64,000 nucleotides of DNA, from contig NZ_JBKEIT010000003.1 of assembly GCF_046365375.1 (NCBI RefSeq), positions 186,001-250,000 of the forward strand. The letters run 5' to 3'. Below, in pieces: positions 1-9,230 of the stretch. Position numbers and translations under genes: made by a program. Numbering within the stretch: the first letter of the stretch is position 1; every line of letters begins with the position of its first letter. The notes beneath the pieces were generated by a model that saw only the letters and a program-made list of their open reading frames with translations, had not been told where the DNA came from and did no database searches. This DNA comes from Butyricimonas muris (lineage in GTDB: Bacteria > Bacteroidota > Bacteroidia > Bacteroidales > Marinifilaceae).

Positions 1-290
1 GCGGGGGAGTAGGAGTAGGGTAGTTTCTTTCGCCGTTTCCCGAACCATGCCACCACGTCTTGAAATACACCCAAGGGGCAGAGCACGGAGCAATACACTC
101 GTCCGAGCAACAGGGTGAGGAGGACGAGGAATACGACAACTCCCGCGTTTAGTGCCAGAACGGCGGGGAGGAATTGGATTTTTGCCAGCCAGCCGAACCA
201 CCCGTGCAACGTTCCCGTGAAATCGAGGAAGAGGAGGGTGATGAGCACGAGGCAAATCATAGCAAGTGTCAATCTGAGTTTTCGTAGCAT
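1..290 (-). CDS. 4Fe-4S-type membrane protein, 3' part cut by window edge
   Basis: The reading frame opens at ATG 290 (minus) and stays open to the window edge, giving 96 residues with no stop. The visible part has two hydrophobic segments (about residues 6-24 and 42-62) followed by a YCSVLCPLG motif near residues 66-74 and a basic stretch. Cysteines of this kind just after a membrane helix, followed by a PLG turn, are typical of NapH/CcoG-like membrane proteins whose later part carries 4Fe-4S clusters. The cluster domain would lie outside the window, so the electron-transfer role is inferred. It is related in style to the complete protein at 9484-10482. Confidence 0.6.
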   Translation of the reverse strand, partial: MLRKLRLTLAMICLVLITLLFLDFTGTLHGWFGWLAKIQFLPAVLALNAGVVVFLVLLTLLLGRVYCSVLCPLGVFQDVVAWFGKRRKKLPYSYSP

Positions 291-518
291 CACGTCTTTG
301 TTTTTGAGTTTACACGGCAAAGATATCCGGGTAATACTCTGATTAATACACTTGTTGCTTTAAAGCGAAAAAATGTAAACTAATGACGAAAATAAATCAA
401 TTCCACTAAAACGGAGTCGTGAGAAAATATGACTCTGTTTTCTCTAGAGTTTTATGTAAGATAAGTTAATTTGTGTTTATATATAATGTATTATACTTAT
501 AGTTGATTTGTAGCATCT

Positions 519-562
519 CCTATTCAATTCCCATTCAACTCCTATTTAAAGCCTATTATAAT
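519..562. repeat. Four imperfect 11-bp tandem repeats
   Basis: Four consecutive 11-base units read CCTATTCAATT, CCCATTCAACT, CCTATTTAAAG and CCTATTATAAT, with no bases between them. The period is close to one helical turn, so repeated sites would face the same side of the DNA. No function is known to me; a protein-binding array upstream of dnaX is one possibility. Confidence 0.6.
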
Positions 563-806
563 AGAAAAATAATAGAATTTAAATTGTATTTGAATAAAAT
601 TTAATAATTCAGAAATACATGTTATTATCATTTATATTAAGAATAATATTATGGAGCGTTTTAGAATTTTTTCTCGAAAACGGGAGGAAACCTGAAAATA
701 TTTTGACATGTCGGGGGGAAGGGGGCATAAATCGTGGAATGTCAGTTGTTTGATGTCGGTAGGAAAAATAAATTGATTTTGTAGAGTGATAATTCATTTT
801 ACTTTG

Positions 807-814
807 TAATTTTG
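807..814 (+). promoter_or_regulatory. Possible dnaX promoter -7 element
   Basis: TAATTTTG fits the Bacteroidetes TAnnTTTG element and lies about 50 bases upstream of the dnaX ATG. No clear -33 TTTG is at the expected spacing, so confidence is modest. Confidence 0.35.
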
Positions 815-862
815 TAGACCGATGTTCAAAGAAAGTCACAAGTAAATAGAAAGTTATTATTC

Positions 863-2601
863 ATGGAGAATTATATTGTTTCGGCGCGTAAATACAGACC
901 TGCAAGTTTCGATACAGTGATAGGGCAACACTCGATTACATCCACGTTGAGAAACGCTATCCTTAATAAACAATTGGCACAGGCTTATTTGTTTTGCGGA
1001 CCGCGCGGTGTCGGGAAAACGACGTGTGCCCGTATTTTTGCCAAGACGATTAATTGCATGAATTTGCAACCCAACGCGGAACCCTGCAACGAATGCGAGT
1101 CCTGCCGGGCGTTTAACAGTGGGCGTTCGTTGAACATACATGAACTGGATGCCGCCTCGAACAATAGCGTGGATGATATCCGTGGATTGGTAGACCAAGT
1201 ACGGATATTGCCGCAGGTGGGGCGTTACAGCGTGTATATTATCGACGAGGTGCATATGTTGAGTGCCTCGGCTTTCAATGCGTTTCTGAAGACATTGGAA
1301 GAACCGCCCGCCCATGCCATATTTATTCTGGCGACGACGGAAAAGCACAAGATTCTGCCGACTATATTGTCGCGTTGTCAGATATATGACTTCAACCGGA
1401 TTAAGGTGCCTGACACAATCGAGCATTTGAAGCGCATAGCGGCAAAGGAGGGAATACAGGCGGAGGAGGAGGCTTTGAACGTGGTCGCCCAAAAGGCTGA
1501 CGGGGCGATGCGTGACGCTCTTTCTATCTTCGACCAGGTAGTCAGTTTCTGTGGTAAGAATTTGACCTACGATAAAGTGATCGAGAATCTGAACGTGTTG
1601 GATTACGATTACTATTTCAGGTTAACCGATTTGTTCTATGCCGGGAAGGTGGCCGAAACGTTCTTGCTTTTCAACGAGATCATGGAAAAGGGATTCGATG
1701 CCGGAAACTTGATATCGGGGCTCGGTCGACATTTTCGCGATCTGTTAGTGGCGAAAGAGTCGATAACAGTACAATTATTGGAAGTGAGTGCTTCCATCAA
1801 AGAGCGTTACCTGCAACAGGCACAGACGGTAACTCCTGATTTCATCTTCGACGCCTTGAAAGTCATCGAGCAATGCGAGATGCAGTATAAAATTCGCATG
1901 GAGAAACGCTTGTGTGTGGAACTCACTCTGATTAAATTGTGCCAGATTAATGAGCTAAAAAAAAAAGCCTTAGTATAGAGGAGTTTGCCGGGTTATTAAA
2001 GATCGAAGGATTTAGCGGTAAATTCCAGCAAGCGAACGGGGACAGTGTAAGTGTGACGCCACCTGCGGAGGAGAAGCGTGTCAGCGTTGTAACTCCGAAG
2101 ACAGGCGGAAAGCCCGAGAATATACATTCTTTCAATTTGAAAAAGGCATTGGAGGAAACGAAGGAGAAACACAACGAGCCGCGGGAGAGACAGAGTGTAA
2201 AAACTGATGATAACCGGGTGAAGGCTCAAAGTGAATTCTCCCTTGCCGACGTGTCGGGTGCGTTGGAAACATTCCTCGCTACCTTGGGTGAGGAGGATAA
2301 GGCGGCGAAGATCGCCCTTTTGTCCCACGCGCCTAAAGTGGAGGGATTTGTCATTACGATTGAAGTGGATAATGATTTCCTGTTGACCAGAGTCATGGAT
2401 TTACATCCGGCATTACTTTCTTTCTTGATGAAGAAACTGAATAACGGGTATATCACGCTGAACGTGCAAATCTACGTGGAAAAAAATAACGGGGAGGAAA
2501 AGAAGCGTCTGTTTACCTCTAAAGATAAGTTTGAACATTTCGTGACTATTAATCCCGCTGTCGGTGAATTGAAAGCCCTTTTCGGGTTGGAAATAGAGTG
2601 A
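863..2601 (+). CDS. dnaX: DNA polymerase III subunit gamma/tau, joined by -1 shift at an A10 run
   Basis: This is the clamp-loader ATPase of the replisome. The first frame (863-1978, 371 residues) has the Walker A motif GPRGVGKTT, a four-cysteine zinc site (CNECESC region), the Walker B motif IIDEVHM and the sensor LSRC. It then hits a stop straight after ten adenines (1957-1966). The frame one base back is open from the run to 2601 and encodes a tau-like C-terminal part. Joining the frames gives about 579 residues, the usual length for the family. Slippage on the run would make both a short gamma and a long tau form, as is known for dnaX in E. coli and Thermus. A sequencing error in the homopolymer is the main alternative. 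Confidence 0.88.
1957..1966 (+). other. dnaX: A10 slippery run inside dnaX
   Basis: Ten consecutive A residues follow CT and precede GCC. Reading in the upstream frame gives Leu-Lys-Lys-Lys-Ala-Leu-Val-stop. A -1 ribosomal shift, or one extra A in the transcript, leads into the downstream frame (Ser-Leu-Ser-Ile-Glu-Glu). I see no strong stimulatory hairpin directly after the run, which would favour transcriptional over ribosomal slippage. Confidence 0.65.
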
Positions 2602-2649
2602 TTCTGTGATTAGAGAATGACAGGAACTGAAAGCATTAAATCACAGAAT
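2601..2649. terminator. Hairpin between convergent dnaX and antiporter genes
   Basis: The 11-base arms ATTCTGTGATT (2601-2611) and AATCACAGAAT (2639-2649) are perfect inverse complements with a 27-base loop. The position between two convergent genes suggests a bidirectional terminator, although no long T tract follows on either strand. Confidence 0.5.
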
Positions 2650-2673
2650 AAGCGTCAGCTTGTGTGGAGGAAT

Positions 2674-4938
2674 TTAGATCGTTTCCCCGTCTGCCAAATG
2701 GATTAATTTATCCCTTTCGCCCACGATCCACACGACATCCCCTGCCTCGAAAATGGTGTCCGGGGTGGGATTCATGGTGGACGTGCCGTTGCGTTCGATA
2801 CCGATGACCAGACAGGCGGCTTTATCCCGGATGCCGGATTCCCGGATGGAATGCCCTACCAGCGGGGTGTTTTCCTCGATTATGAATTGTTCCAGACTGA
2901 CTTCGGGCGGGCGTTGCTGTTCCAGTTCCTGTTTTCTTTTTTCCACCCGGTCTTCCACGAACTTACGGAACACTTCGATCTCTTTATCTGTCGCTGCCAC
3001 GATGATATGGTCAAACGGGTACAAACGTTCCTCGCCGCCGGGGATATTGATGCGTTCCTCGCCGCGGATGATAGTTACCACGCTTACCCCGCAGGATTGG
3101 CGGAAATTCAATTCTTTTAATGTTTTCCCCACGCTGGGAGAGGATTGTGACACCTCGAAATCTGCCAAATGAAGATCCCGGTTGAGCAAATGTTGCACGA
3201 AACGTTGTTTGATAGGTGATTTGCGTTCTTGCTCCTGTTGGCGTGCCGTGAAATTACGTAGGAAACGCCTTTCCAGCAGGATAGAATACTTCTTCAGTCG
3301 TTTGGAATAAATGAAAAACAGGATAATGGCACTCGCGATCAGCAATAAAAGTCCTGCCGCCACGTTCACGAGGCTGGAAATCACGAACATGACAATTCCG
3401 ATACACAAGGCTATACGCAGCACGATGAGCGACACGAGCGGTCCCCGGTTGTATTTACTGTCGTTCCAGAGGTGTTGAAACTCTTCCGAGTGATTTTTCT
3501 TCATCATCATGGCACGGAGAAACGGGGAAATCAGCAACAATATGGCAATAGCGCTGACTATTCCGCCTTGTATCCCCGGTAATTCCTGTCGGATAATCGG
3601 CGTGAGGTATTGCAGGAAAAGGACGATCGTGAAGATAGAGAGTATAGTGTAGGTAATCACGATACGTAATAAGGCCTTCAGTAGCCGGGTCCACATCCCT
3701 TTATGGTGTATCGTGTTTGTTCCCGTGCTGTACCTGTCAAGGAAGCGAATCCATGCTTGGGGCAGATGATTATTCACGAACCGGTAAGCCGGTTCCGATA
3801 GCCGGATCATGTAGGGGGTAAAGAACGTGGTAATGACCGATACGGTAACAACGATAGGATAGAGAAATTCGTCCGTCACGTGCAGCGACATTCCCAGTGA
3901 CGCGATGATAAACGCGAATTCGCCGATTTGTGCGAGCGAAAAACCGGACTGGATGGCTATTTTCAAGTTCTGACCGGAAAGTAGTATTCCGAAAGCGGAA
4001 AAGGTAATTTGTCCCACCATGACCACGACGGTGATCAACAAGATCGGGAACCAGTACTCGATCAGCATGGCGGGATCGATCATCATGCCGACGGAAACAA
4101 AGAATATTGCCCCGAAAAGGTCTTTTACCGGCTTGATTAAGTGTTCGATATTCTCCGCCTCTACGGTTTCAGCCAGAATCGAACCCATGACGAATGCCCC
4201 CAATGCCGCAGAGAAACCCGCCTTAACTGCCAATAAAACCATGCCGAGGCATAAACCTAGCGACACGACGAGCAGTGTTTCGGCATTCAACCACTGTTTC
4301 GCTTTTTTGAGAAAAGTGGGTATCAGGAAAATACCCGTGATCGACCAAAAAACAAGGAAAGCGACAAGTTTCAGTATGCTGTTTGCCATTTCCATTCCCT
4401 CGAAATGCTTGCTTACCGCCAAGGTGGACAACAATACCATCAAGACAACGGCGAAAAGGTCTTCCACGACGAGGATACCGAAGACTACCCCCGCGAAACG
4501 TTGCCCTCGTAATCCCATGTCCTCGAAAGCCTTGAAAATAATCGTCGTGGACGACATGGACAGCATACCCCCGAGGAAGAGGCTGTTCATGTGCCCCCAG
4601 CCGAGTGCCAGTCCGGCAGAGTATCCCAACATCATCATAGCTCCCACGATCGTGAGGGCGCTAATCATGGCGGTACCGCCGACATTCATCAGCTTTTTGA
4701 AACTGAAATCGAGTCCCAAGGCGAACAGGAGGAAAATAACCCCGATATCGGCCCATATTTGGATATTTGCCGAGTCTGTGACCATGGGGCCGCCGAACGT
4801 GTAAGGTCCCGCGATGATGCCTGCCATAATATATCCTAACACGACCGGCTGTTTTAGCCATTTAAAAATAATGGTTATCAGTCCTGCAGAAAAAAGAATG
4901 ACCGCCAGATCCGAAATTAAAACAGGAATGCCCGACAT
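2674..4938 (-). CDS. CPA2-family cation:proton antiporter with TrkA-C domains
   Basis: A 754-residue membrane protein. The N-terminal two thirds hold about 12 hydrophobic helices typical of Na+/H+ exchanger (KefB-like) transporters, including an LFALGLDFSF segment and a VVEDLFAV motif. Two more hydrophobic clusters follow, and the C-terminus carries two RCK/TrkA-C-like ligand-binding domains separated by a charged coiled stretch (about 620-754). The likely role is K+ or Na+ exchange for protons across the inner membrane. The ATG at 4938 is preferred over the upstream in-frame ATG at 4965, because the latter lies inside the predicted -7 element at 4963-4970. Confidence 0.88.
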   Translation of the reverse strand: MSGIPVLISDLAVILFSAGLITIIFKWLKQPVVLGYIMAGIIAGPYTFGGPMVTDSANIQIWADIGVIFLLFALGLDFSFKKLMNVGGTAMISALTIVGAMMMLGYSAGLALGWGHMNSLFLGGMLSMSSTTIIFKAFEDMGLRGQRFAGVVFGILVVEDLFAVVLMVLLSTLAVSKHFEGMEMANSILKLVAFLVFWSITGIFLIPTFLKKAKQWLNAETLLVVSLGLCLGMVLLAVKAGFSAALGAFVMGSILAETVEAENIEHLIKPVKDLFGAIFFVSVGMMIDPAMLIEYWFPILLITVVVMVGQITFSAFGILLSGQNLKIAIQSGFSLAQIGEFAFIIASLGMSLHVTDEFLYPIVVTVSVITTFFTPYMIRLSEPAYRFVNNHLPQAWIRFLDRYSTGTNTIHHKGMWTRLLKALLRIVITYTILSIFTIVLFLQYLTPIIRQELPGIQGGIVSAIAILLLISPFLRAMMMKKNHSEEFQHLWNDSKYNRGPLVSLIVLRIALCIGIVMFVISSLVNVAAGLLLLIASAIILFFIYSKRLKKYSILLERRFLRNFTARQQEQERKSPIKQRFVQHLLNRDLHLADFEVSQSSPSVGKTLKELNFRQSCGVSVVTIIRGEERINIPGGEERLYPFDHIIVAATDKEIEVFRKFVEDRVEKRKQELEQQRPPEVSLEQFIIEENTPLVGHSIRESGIRDKAACLVIGIERNGTSTMNPTPDTIFEAGDVVWIVGERDKLIHLADGETI

Positions 4939-4962
4939 ATAGCTGTTTATTATTATCGGCGA

Positions 4963-4970
4963 CAAAGTTA
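4963..4970 (-). promoter_or_regulatory. Promoter -7 element of the antiporter gene
   Basis: TAACTTTG on the minus strand matches TAnnTTTG. It places the transcript start near 4955 and rules out the upstream in-frame ATG as start of the antiporter. Confidence 0.5.
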
Positions 4971-5117
4971 ATGCTTTTATGGATTGGATATACGGGATGA
5001 CGGCATGTTTTTCGTTTAAGATGGATTTGTAGTTTATTCTTGTTGTAAATCAATCTATTTAGATAGTTTCTTGTGAATTTATTCAAGAACTTTGTTCTAT
5101 GGAATAAATATTTTCTC

Positions 5118-5125
5118 TACCTTTG
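5118..5125 (+). promoter_or_regulatory. Promoter -7 element of the partner-switching operon
   Basis: TACCTTTG matches TAnnTTTG exactly and lies 72 bases before the ATG at 5197. This argues against translation from the frame opening at 5092. Confidence 0.55.
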
Positions 5126-5196
5126 GGGTGAAACTTAGGTGTAGTTTTATTGCTTCGTGCGTGAGGAATAGTTGTTACTACTATAATTGTGTTATC

Positions 5197-5931
5197 ATGG
5201 AAAAAGAGATTTTCTTTGTGAATAAGCCGGAAGAAATCACTCGTGTGATCAAGTTTTTTGAAGGTGTGGGAGGATTATTACATCTCCCGTCTTCTATCGT
5301 TATGAGATTGAGCCTTGCCTTGGAAGAGGCTATCGCTAGTATTATAAAGAATGCTTATCCGCCGGGGGAGTCGCATGAAGTGACTTTGCGCATCGAGGCG
5401 ACCGGGGATGAACTTACCTTTTCGTTGATTGACGACGGCATTTCTTTCGACCCTACATTAATAGAGGAAACGGATGTCACGCTACCGTTAGAACACCGGA
5501 TTCTGGATGGTTTGGGGATTTTCTTGATCCGTAAGATCATGGATGAGATTTTCTATGAATGCACGGGCAAGGAGAATCGTTTGGTGATGAAGAAAAAGGT
5601 AAACATGACGATCGAGAAGGAGAAAACAGTGGAAGTCAATACCTGCCGGATAGAAGGAATGACGATTGTCGCTATCGGGGGGCGGTTGGACACCGCGAAT
5701 ACCCGTGAATTCGACGCGGCTATCCAACCTTTGCTGGTAGAGATGACGCCGCGTATCATAGTCAACTGCGAGAGTCTGTCGTACATTTGCAGTGCCGGGC
5801 TTCGCAGTTTTATCCTGTTGCAAAAGAGCGTGATGAAAAATAAAGGTCAATTGATACTGGAAGCCATGACACCGGATATTTATAAAATATTCGAGATGAC
5901 AGGTTGCACGTCTATATTCACCATTCGATAA
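5197..5931 (+). CDS. Anti-sigma-type serine kinase fused to a STAS domain
   Basis: A 244-residue cytoplasmic signalling protein. Residues 1-136 form a GHKL ATPase of the RsbW/SpoIIAB type, with an N-box (LALEEAIASIIKNAYP), a DDGISFDP motif and a GLGIFLIRKIMDE glycine motif. Residues about 145-244 form a STAS domain ending in the CSAGLRSF motif, where STAS antagonists carry their phosphorylated serine. Kinase and its usual substrate are therefore in one chain. It heads an operon with a binding protein, a PP2C phosphatase and a second kinase. The ATG at 5197 begins MEKEI, like the paralogue at 8805, and replaces a longer frame that overlaps the promoter. What the switch controls is not visible here. 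Confidence 0.85.
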   Translation: MEKEIFFVNKPEEITRVIKFFEGVGGLLHLPSSIVMRLSLALEEAIASIIKNAYPPGESHEVTLRIEATGDELTFSLIDDGISFDPTLIEETDVTLPLEHRILDGLGIFLIRKIMDEIFYECTGKENRLVMKKKVNMTIEKEKTVEVNTCRIEGMTIVAIGGRLDTANTREFDAAIQPLLVEMTPRIIVNCESLSYICSAGLRSFILLQKSVMKNKGQLILEAMTPDIYKIFEMTGCTSIFTIR

Positions 5932-5941
5932 ACCGATAGTC

Positions 5942-6871
5942 ATGAAACCCTTTTTGGTCGTGTGCGTTCTTGTTTTACTATATGTTTCGACAGATGCACA
6001 ACAAATCGTGTTTATGCCCAGTTGGACAGCTCAATCGGAGTTTGCCGGTTATTACGTCGCGGATAGCTTAGGTTATTACAGGGAGGAGGGGCTGGATGTA
6101 CGTGTCCGGCATCCCACGGTATCCGAAACTTCGTTCTCTTTTTTAGAGAGGGGGGAGGTGCAGATTATCGTTTCGAATCTTTCTAACGCATTGACCATGG
6201 TCAACGCGGGGAGGCGTATCGTGAACGTGATGCAGACCTCCCAGACCAACGGTCTTATGCTCGTCAGTCGTTTCCCGCTACCGGATATCGCCTCGTTGAA
6301 TCATCAGAAAATAGCCGTGTGGAACCGTTTGCCGTTGGACTTGCTCGAACGCATCACCCGGGTTTCCGGTTTGGACGTCGAGTGGATACGTTTCAACGGA
6401 GGGGTAAATATATTTTTATCCGGGGCTGCCGATATTTTCATTACCTATAGTTTCAACGAGTACCCGCAACTGGAAGAGTACGGGATGCGTCCGGATTCTT
6501 GCCACGTGTTCCGCCTTGCCGAGTATGGGTACAACCTTCCGGAAGGCGGTCTTTACGTGACGGAAGAGTATTACAATACCCACGAGGACATGATCCGTAA
6601 ATTTGTAAAAGCAAGTATCCGCGGCTGGAACTGGGTGGAGCGAAACCGGGAAAAGGCTCTCGATATCGTGATGGCGATCGTGCGCGAAAACAATATTGCC
6701 ACCAATCGTTATCACCAGAGTCGAATGTTAGATGAAACCCTGCGGTTGCAGCACGACATGGAAACGGGCGAGAAGAGTTTTAAATTAACTGAAAAGGGAT
6801 TTAATCTGGGGGTGCAATATCTAATCACGCGAGATACCCCCCCTGTCCGGTATCAGGATTTTGTCAAATAA
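5942..6871 (+). CDS. THI5/NMT1-like periplasmic substrate-binding protein
   Basis: A 309-residue protein with an N-terminal signal peptide (about residues 1-19). It then has a fold typical of the SsuA/THI5 binding proteins, with an FAGYYVADSLGYYREEGLDV stretch near the mature N-terminus. Such proteins normally deliver a small nitrogen- or sulfur-containing ligand to an ABC transporter, but no permease or ATPase gene is present. It sits 10 bases after the kinase-STAS gene and 12 before the membrane phosphatase. I infer that it senses a ligand in the periplasm and passes the signal to the phosphatase rather than feeding a transporter. The ligand is unknown. Confidence 0.8.
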   Translation: MKPFLVVCVLVLLYVSTDAQQIVFMPSWTAQSEFAGYYVADSLGYYREEGLDVRVRHPTVSETSFSFLERGEVQIIVSNLSNALTMVNAGRRIVNVMQTSQTNGLMLVSRFPLPDIASLNHQKIAVWNRLPLDLLERITRVSGLDVEWIRFNGGVNIFLSGAADIFITYSFNEYPQLEEYGMRPDSCHVFRLAEYGYNLPEGGLYVTEEYYNTHEDMIRKFVKASIRGWNWVERNREKALDIVMAIVRENNIATNRYHQSRMLDETLRLQHDMETGEKSFKLTEKGFNLGVQYLITRDTPPVRYQDFVK

Positions 6872-6883
6872 GACATTTGCGGT

Positions 6884-8821
6884 ATGAAAATACAATTCAA
6901 GTCCTTCGCCACTCGTTTGAGTATTTACACGCTTACTTTCGTGATTGTTATTTTCACGGCAGTGATGGCTGTCTTTTATTCTTACAACCGGGAAGAAGTC
7001 ACGTGGCGTGCTATCGAACGCACGCACGGGTTGTTGGCTAGCATGGCTACGCGGGTTTCCGGTAGTCTGTCCGGGGTCGAAACTGCTTTGCGGCAGGCGG
7101 GATGGATGGTCGGGGAACATTTGTCCGAACCGGATTCTCTATATAAAGTGATACGTGCAGTCGTGGAGAATAATGATTTGATCGTGGGGAGTGCCATCGC
7201 GTTCGAACCTTTTTATTTTAAGGAAAACGGGGAATATTTCATGCTTCAGACCTACCGTGACGGAGAACGAATTGTTTCCGTGCGTTTGGGGGGAAAGAGT
7301 TACGACTATCCCTGTATGGATTGGTATTTGCTTCCCAAATTATTGAAGACGAGTTATTGGAGTGAGCCATACTACGACGGGGGAGGGAGCAACATGATAA
7401 TGTCGACATTCTCGCTTCCTTTATATGATGCGCGGGGGGAGATGTACGCCGTGTTCACTGCCAATATTTCTTTATCCCGATTCACGGATATGGTCGACCG
7501 GTTGAGTCCTTACGAGTCCAGCTATTCGTTTTTACTCAGTCGTAACGGGAGTTACCTGACGCATCGCCACCGCGAAAAGATCATGAATGAAACGATCTTC
7601 TCGAACGCTTTCGAGAGCGGGAGCGGAGAACTGGAACATATCGGGCGGGAAATGCTCGCGGGACACGCGGGTACTTACGCTTTCCGGGACGGGGGACAAC
7701 CTTCTTTCGCTTTCTACACGCCGATTCCCGGCAGCGGGTGGTCGGTATGCAATATCTGTCGGAGGGACGTTATCCTGCATGAACTCTATTCCACTTCCCG
7801 GAATATCCTTTACCTGTTCTTTACCGGGGTATTACTCTTGTTCGTGTTCACCTATTACATTATCAAGAAACTGGTACGCCCGCTGGAAGACTTTTCCCGT
7901 GTTGCGCAAGTGATTGCTTCCGGGTACTTCAACGAGGAGTTGCCCGCCGTCAACTCCCGCGACGAGATGAAAGAACTGCACGACTCCTTTGCTTATATGC
8001 AACATTCCCTTTCCGAGTACGTGGCGGAACTCCGGCTGACGACGGCAAGCAAGGAGCGTATCGAGAGCGAGTTAAGCATAGCCCGCGATATCCAGATGGG
8101 CATGACTCCCAAGATATTCCCTCCCTTCCCGGAGCGGGGCGACGTGGATTTGGACGCTGTGCTGAAACCTGCCAAGGAAGTCGGCGGTGACCTGTACGAT
8201 TTCTTCATAGAGAAAGACAGGCTTTACTTCGCTATCGGCGACGTGTCGGGGAAAGGCGTACCCGCGTCCTTGTTTATGGCGATCACCCGCAGTCTGTTCC
8301 GGACTCTCTCTTCGGGGATGAGTTCGCCTGCGGAAATTATGGTCAAGATGAATAATTCGGTGTCCGAGAACAACGAATCGGCCATGTTCGTTACTTTATT
8401 TATAGGCATACTGGATTTATCAACCGGAGTATTGAAATACTGTAACGCGGGACACAACCCGCCCGTGTTGATTCATCCGGACGGGAAAACCGGTTTTATG
8501 GAAGTCAAGACAAACCTCTTTGTAGGGGTTATGGATAAATACGAGTACGCGGAGGAAGAGATAACACTTGAAAAAGGGACGAAGTTATTTCTGTACACGG
8601 ACGGGGTGACCGAGGCGGAAAACGAGAACTGCGAACTGTATTCGGACAGACGCTTGCTTGAAACGCTCGCCGCGAATACCTCGTCAAACGTGCGGGGGAT
8701 CGTGGATGCCGTTCTGGCTTCTGTTGTCGCTCACGTGAAGGACGCGGAGCCGAGTGACGATTTAACGATGTTAGTCATTCATTATGAATTCAAATCGGAT
8801 ACAAATGGAGAAAGAGATTAA
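6884..8821 (+). CDS. Membrane PP2C/SpoIIE-type serine phosphatase with dCache sensor
   Basis: A 645-residue RsbU-like protein. A membrane helix (about 12-30) is followed by a large periplasmic dCache-like sensor domain (about 35-300), a second helix (about 308-330), a HAMP-like linker and coiled coil (about 330-410), and a C-terminal SpoIIE/PP2C phosphatase with a GGDLYDFF motif, GDVSGKGVPA and DDLTMLV. Its expected job is to dephosphorylate a STAS antagonist when the outer domain binds a signal. It is followed by an overlapping anti-sigma-type kinase gene, so the phosphatase and kinase are translationally linked. The phosphatase core is complete. Confidence 0.88.
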   Translation: MKIQFKSFATRLSIYTLTFVIVIFTAVMAVFYSYNREEVTWRAIERTHGLLASMATRVSGSLSGVETALRQAGWMVGEHLSEPDSLYKVIRAVVENNDLIVGSAIAFEPFYFKENGEYFMLQTYRDGERIVSVRLGGKSYDYPCMDWYLLPKLLKTSYWSEPYYDGGGSNMIMSTFSLPLYDARGEMYAVFTANISLSRFTDMVDRLSPYESSYSFLLSRNGSYLTHRHREKIMNETIFSNAFESGSGELEHIGREMLAGHAGTYAFRDGGQPSFAFYTPIPGSGWSVCNICRRDVILHELYSTSRNILYLFFTGVLLLFVFTYYIIKKLVRPLEDFSRVAQVIASGYFNEELPAVNSRDEMKELHDSFAYMQHSLSEYVAELRLTTASKERIESELSIARDIQMGMTPKIFPPFPERGDVDLDAVLKPAKEVGGDLYDFFIEKDRLYFAIGDVSGKGVPASLFMAITRSLFRTLSSGMSSPAEIMVKMNNSVSENNESAMFVTLFIGILDLSTGVLKYCNAGHNPPVLIHPDGKTGFMEVKTNLFVGVMDKYEYAEEEITLEKGTKLFLYTDGVTEAENENCELYSDRRLLETLAANTSSNVRGIVDAVLASVVAHVKDAEPSDDLTMLVIHYEFKSDTNGERD

Positions 8822-9215
8822 AATTGCCAACAATACGGCGGAAATAGCCCGGTTAGCCGATTTTGTCGAGGAACTGGGTGTCGAATTAGGGTTATCCCCG
8901 GCGGTCACGATGAATATTGATCTGGCGTTGGAGGAAGCCGTGATTAATATCATCCTGTATGCTTATCCTCAAGATCAGTTACACGAGATAACCTTGAAGG
9001 TCACGTCTTCCGGCGAACACTTGATCTTTTTACTCACGGATCGCGGTATGTCTTTTGACCCGACACAAGTTCCCGACGCCGATATCACCTTGCCTCTCGA
9101 AGAACGTCCTGTCGGCGGTCTGGGGATATTTCTTATTCGCCAGATCATGAACGAGGTGACTTACGAGCGGATAGGAGAAGAGAATAAACTGACGATGAAG
9201 AAGAAGATAGAGTAA
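8805..9215 (+). CDS. RsbW/SpoIIAB-like ATP-binding regulator
   Basis: A 136-residue stand-alone GHKL kinase domain with the N-box LALEEAVINIILYAYP, the motif DRGMSFDP and the glycine motif GLGIFLIRQIMNE. It is a close paralogue of the kinase half of the protein at 5197. The ATG at 8805 (MEKEIK) aligns with the paralogue and overlaps the phosphatase gene by 17 bases; an ATG at 8784 would add seven residues. In the partner-switch logic it would phosphorylate the STAS domain or hold an unknown target. No cognate sigma factor lies next to it. Confidence 0.82.
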   Translation: MEKEIKIANNTAEIARLADFVEELGVELGLSPAVTMNIDLALEEAVINIILYAYPQDQLHEITLKVTSSGEHLIFLLTDRGMSFDPTQVPDADITLPLEERPVGGLGIFLIRQIMNEVTYERIGEENKLTMKKKIE

Positions 9216-9230
9216 CCGGGGCAAAAGTCA

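Larger units (their letters stand above)
291..862. other. AT-rich intergenic region upstream of dnaX
   Basis: No convincing gene is seen in these 572 bases. The stretch is strongly AT-rich, especially 460-610. It contains a four-unit 11-bp tandem repeat (519-562) and a possible promoter for dnaX at 807-814. A 76-codon minus-strand frame at 609-839 has no recognisable protein character and was rejected. Confidence 0.6.

Noticed and set aside
609..839. 76-codon minus-strand frame upstream of dnaX
   Set aside because: Composition and sequence are not protein-like and there is no promoter or neighbour support.
857..1492. 211-codon minus-strand frame opposite dnaX
   Set aside because: Entirely antisense to the conserved dnaX ATPase domain; an antisense shadow.
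4019..4804. 261-codon plus-strand frame
   Set aside because: Antisense to the antiporter membrane domain; rich in Thr, Pro and Ser as expected from complementing hydrophobic codons.
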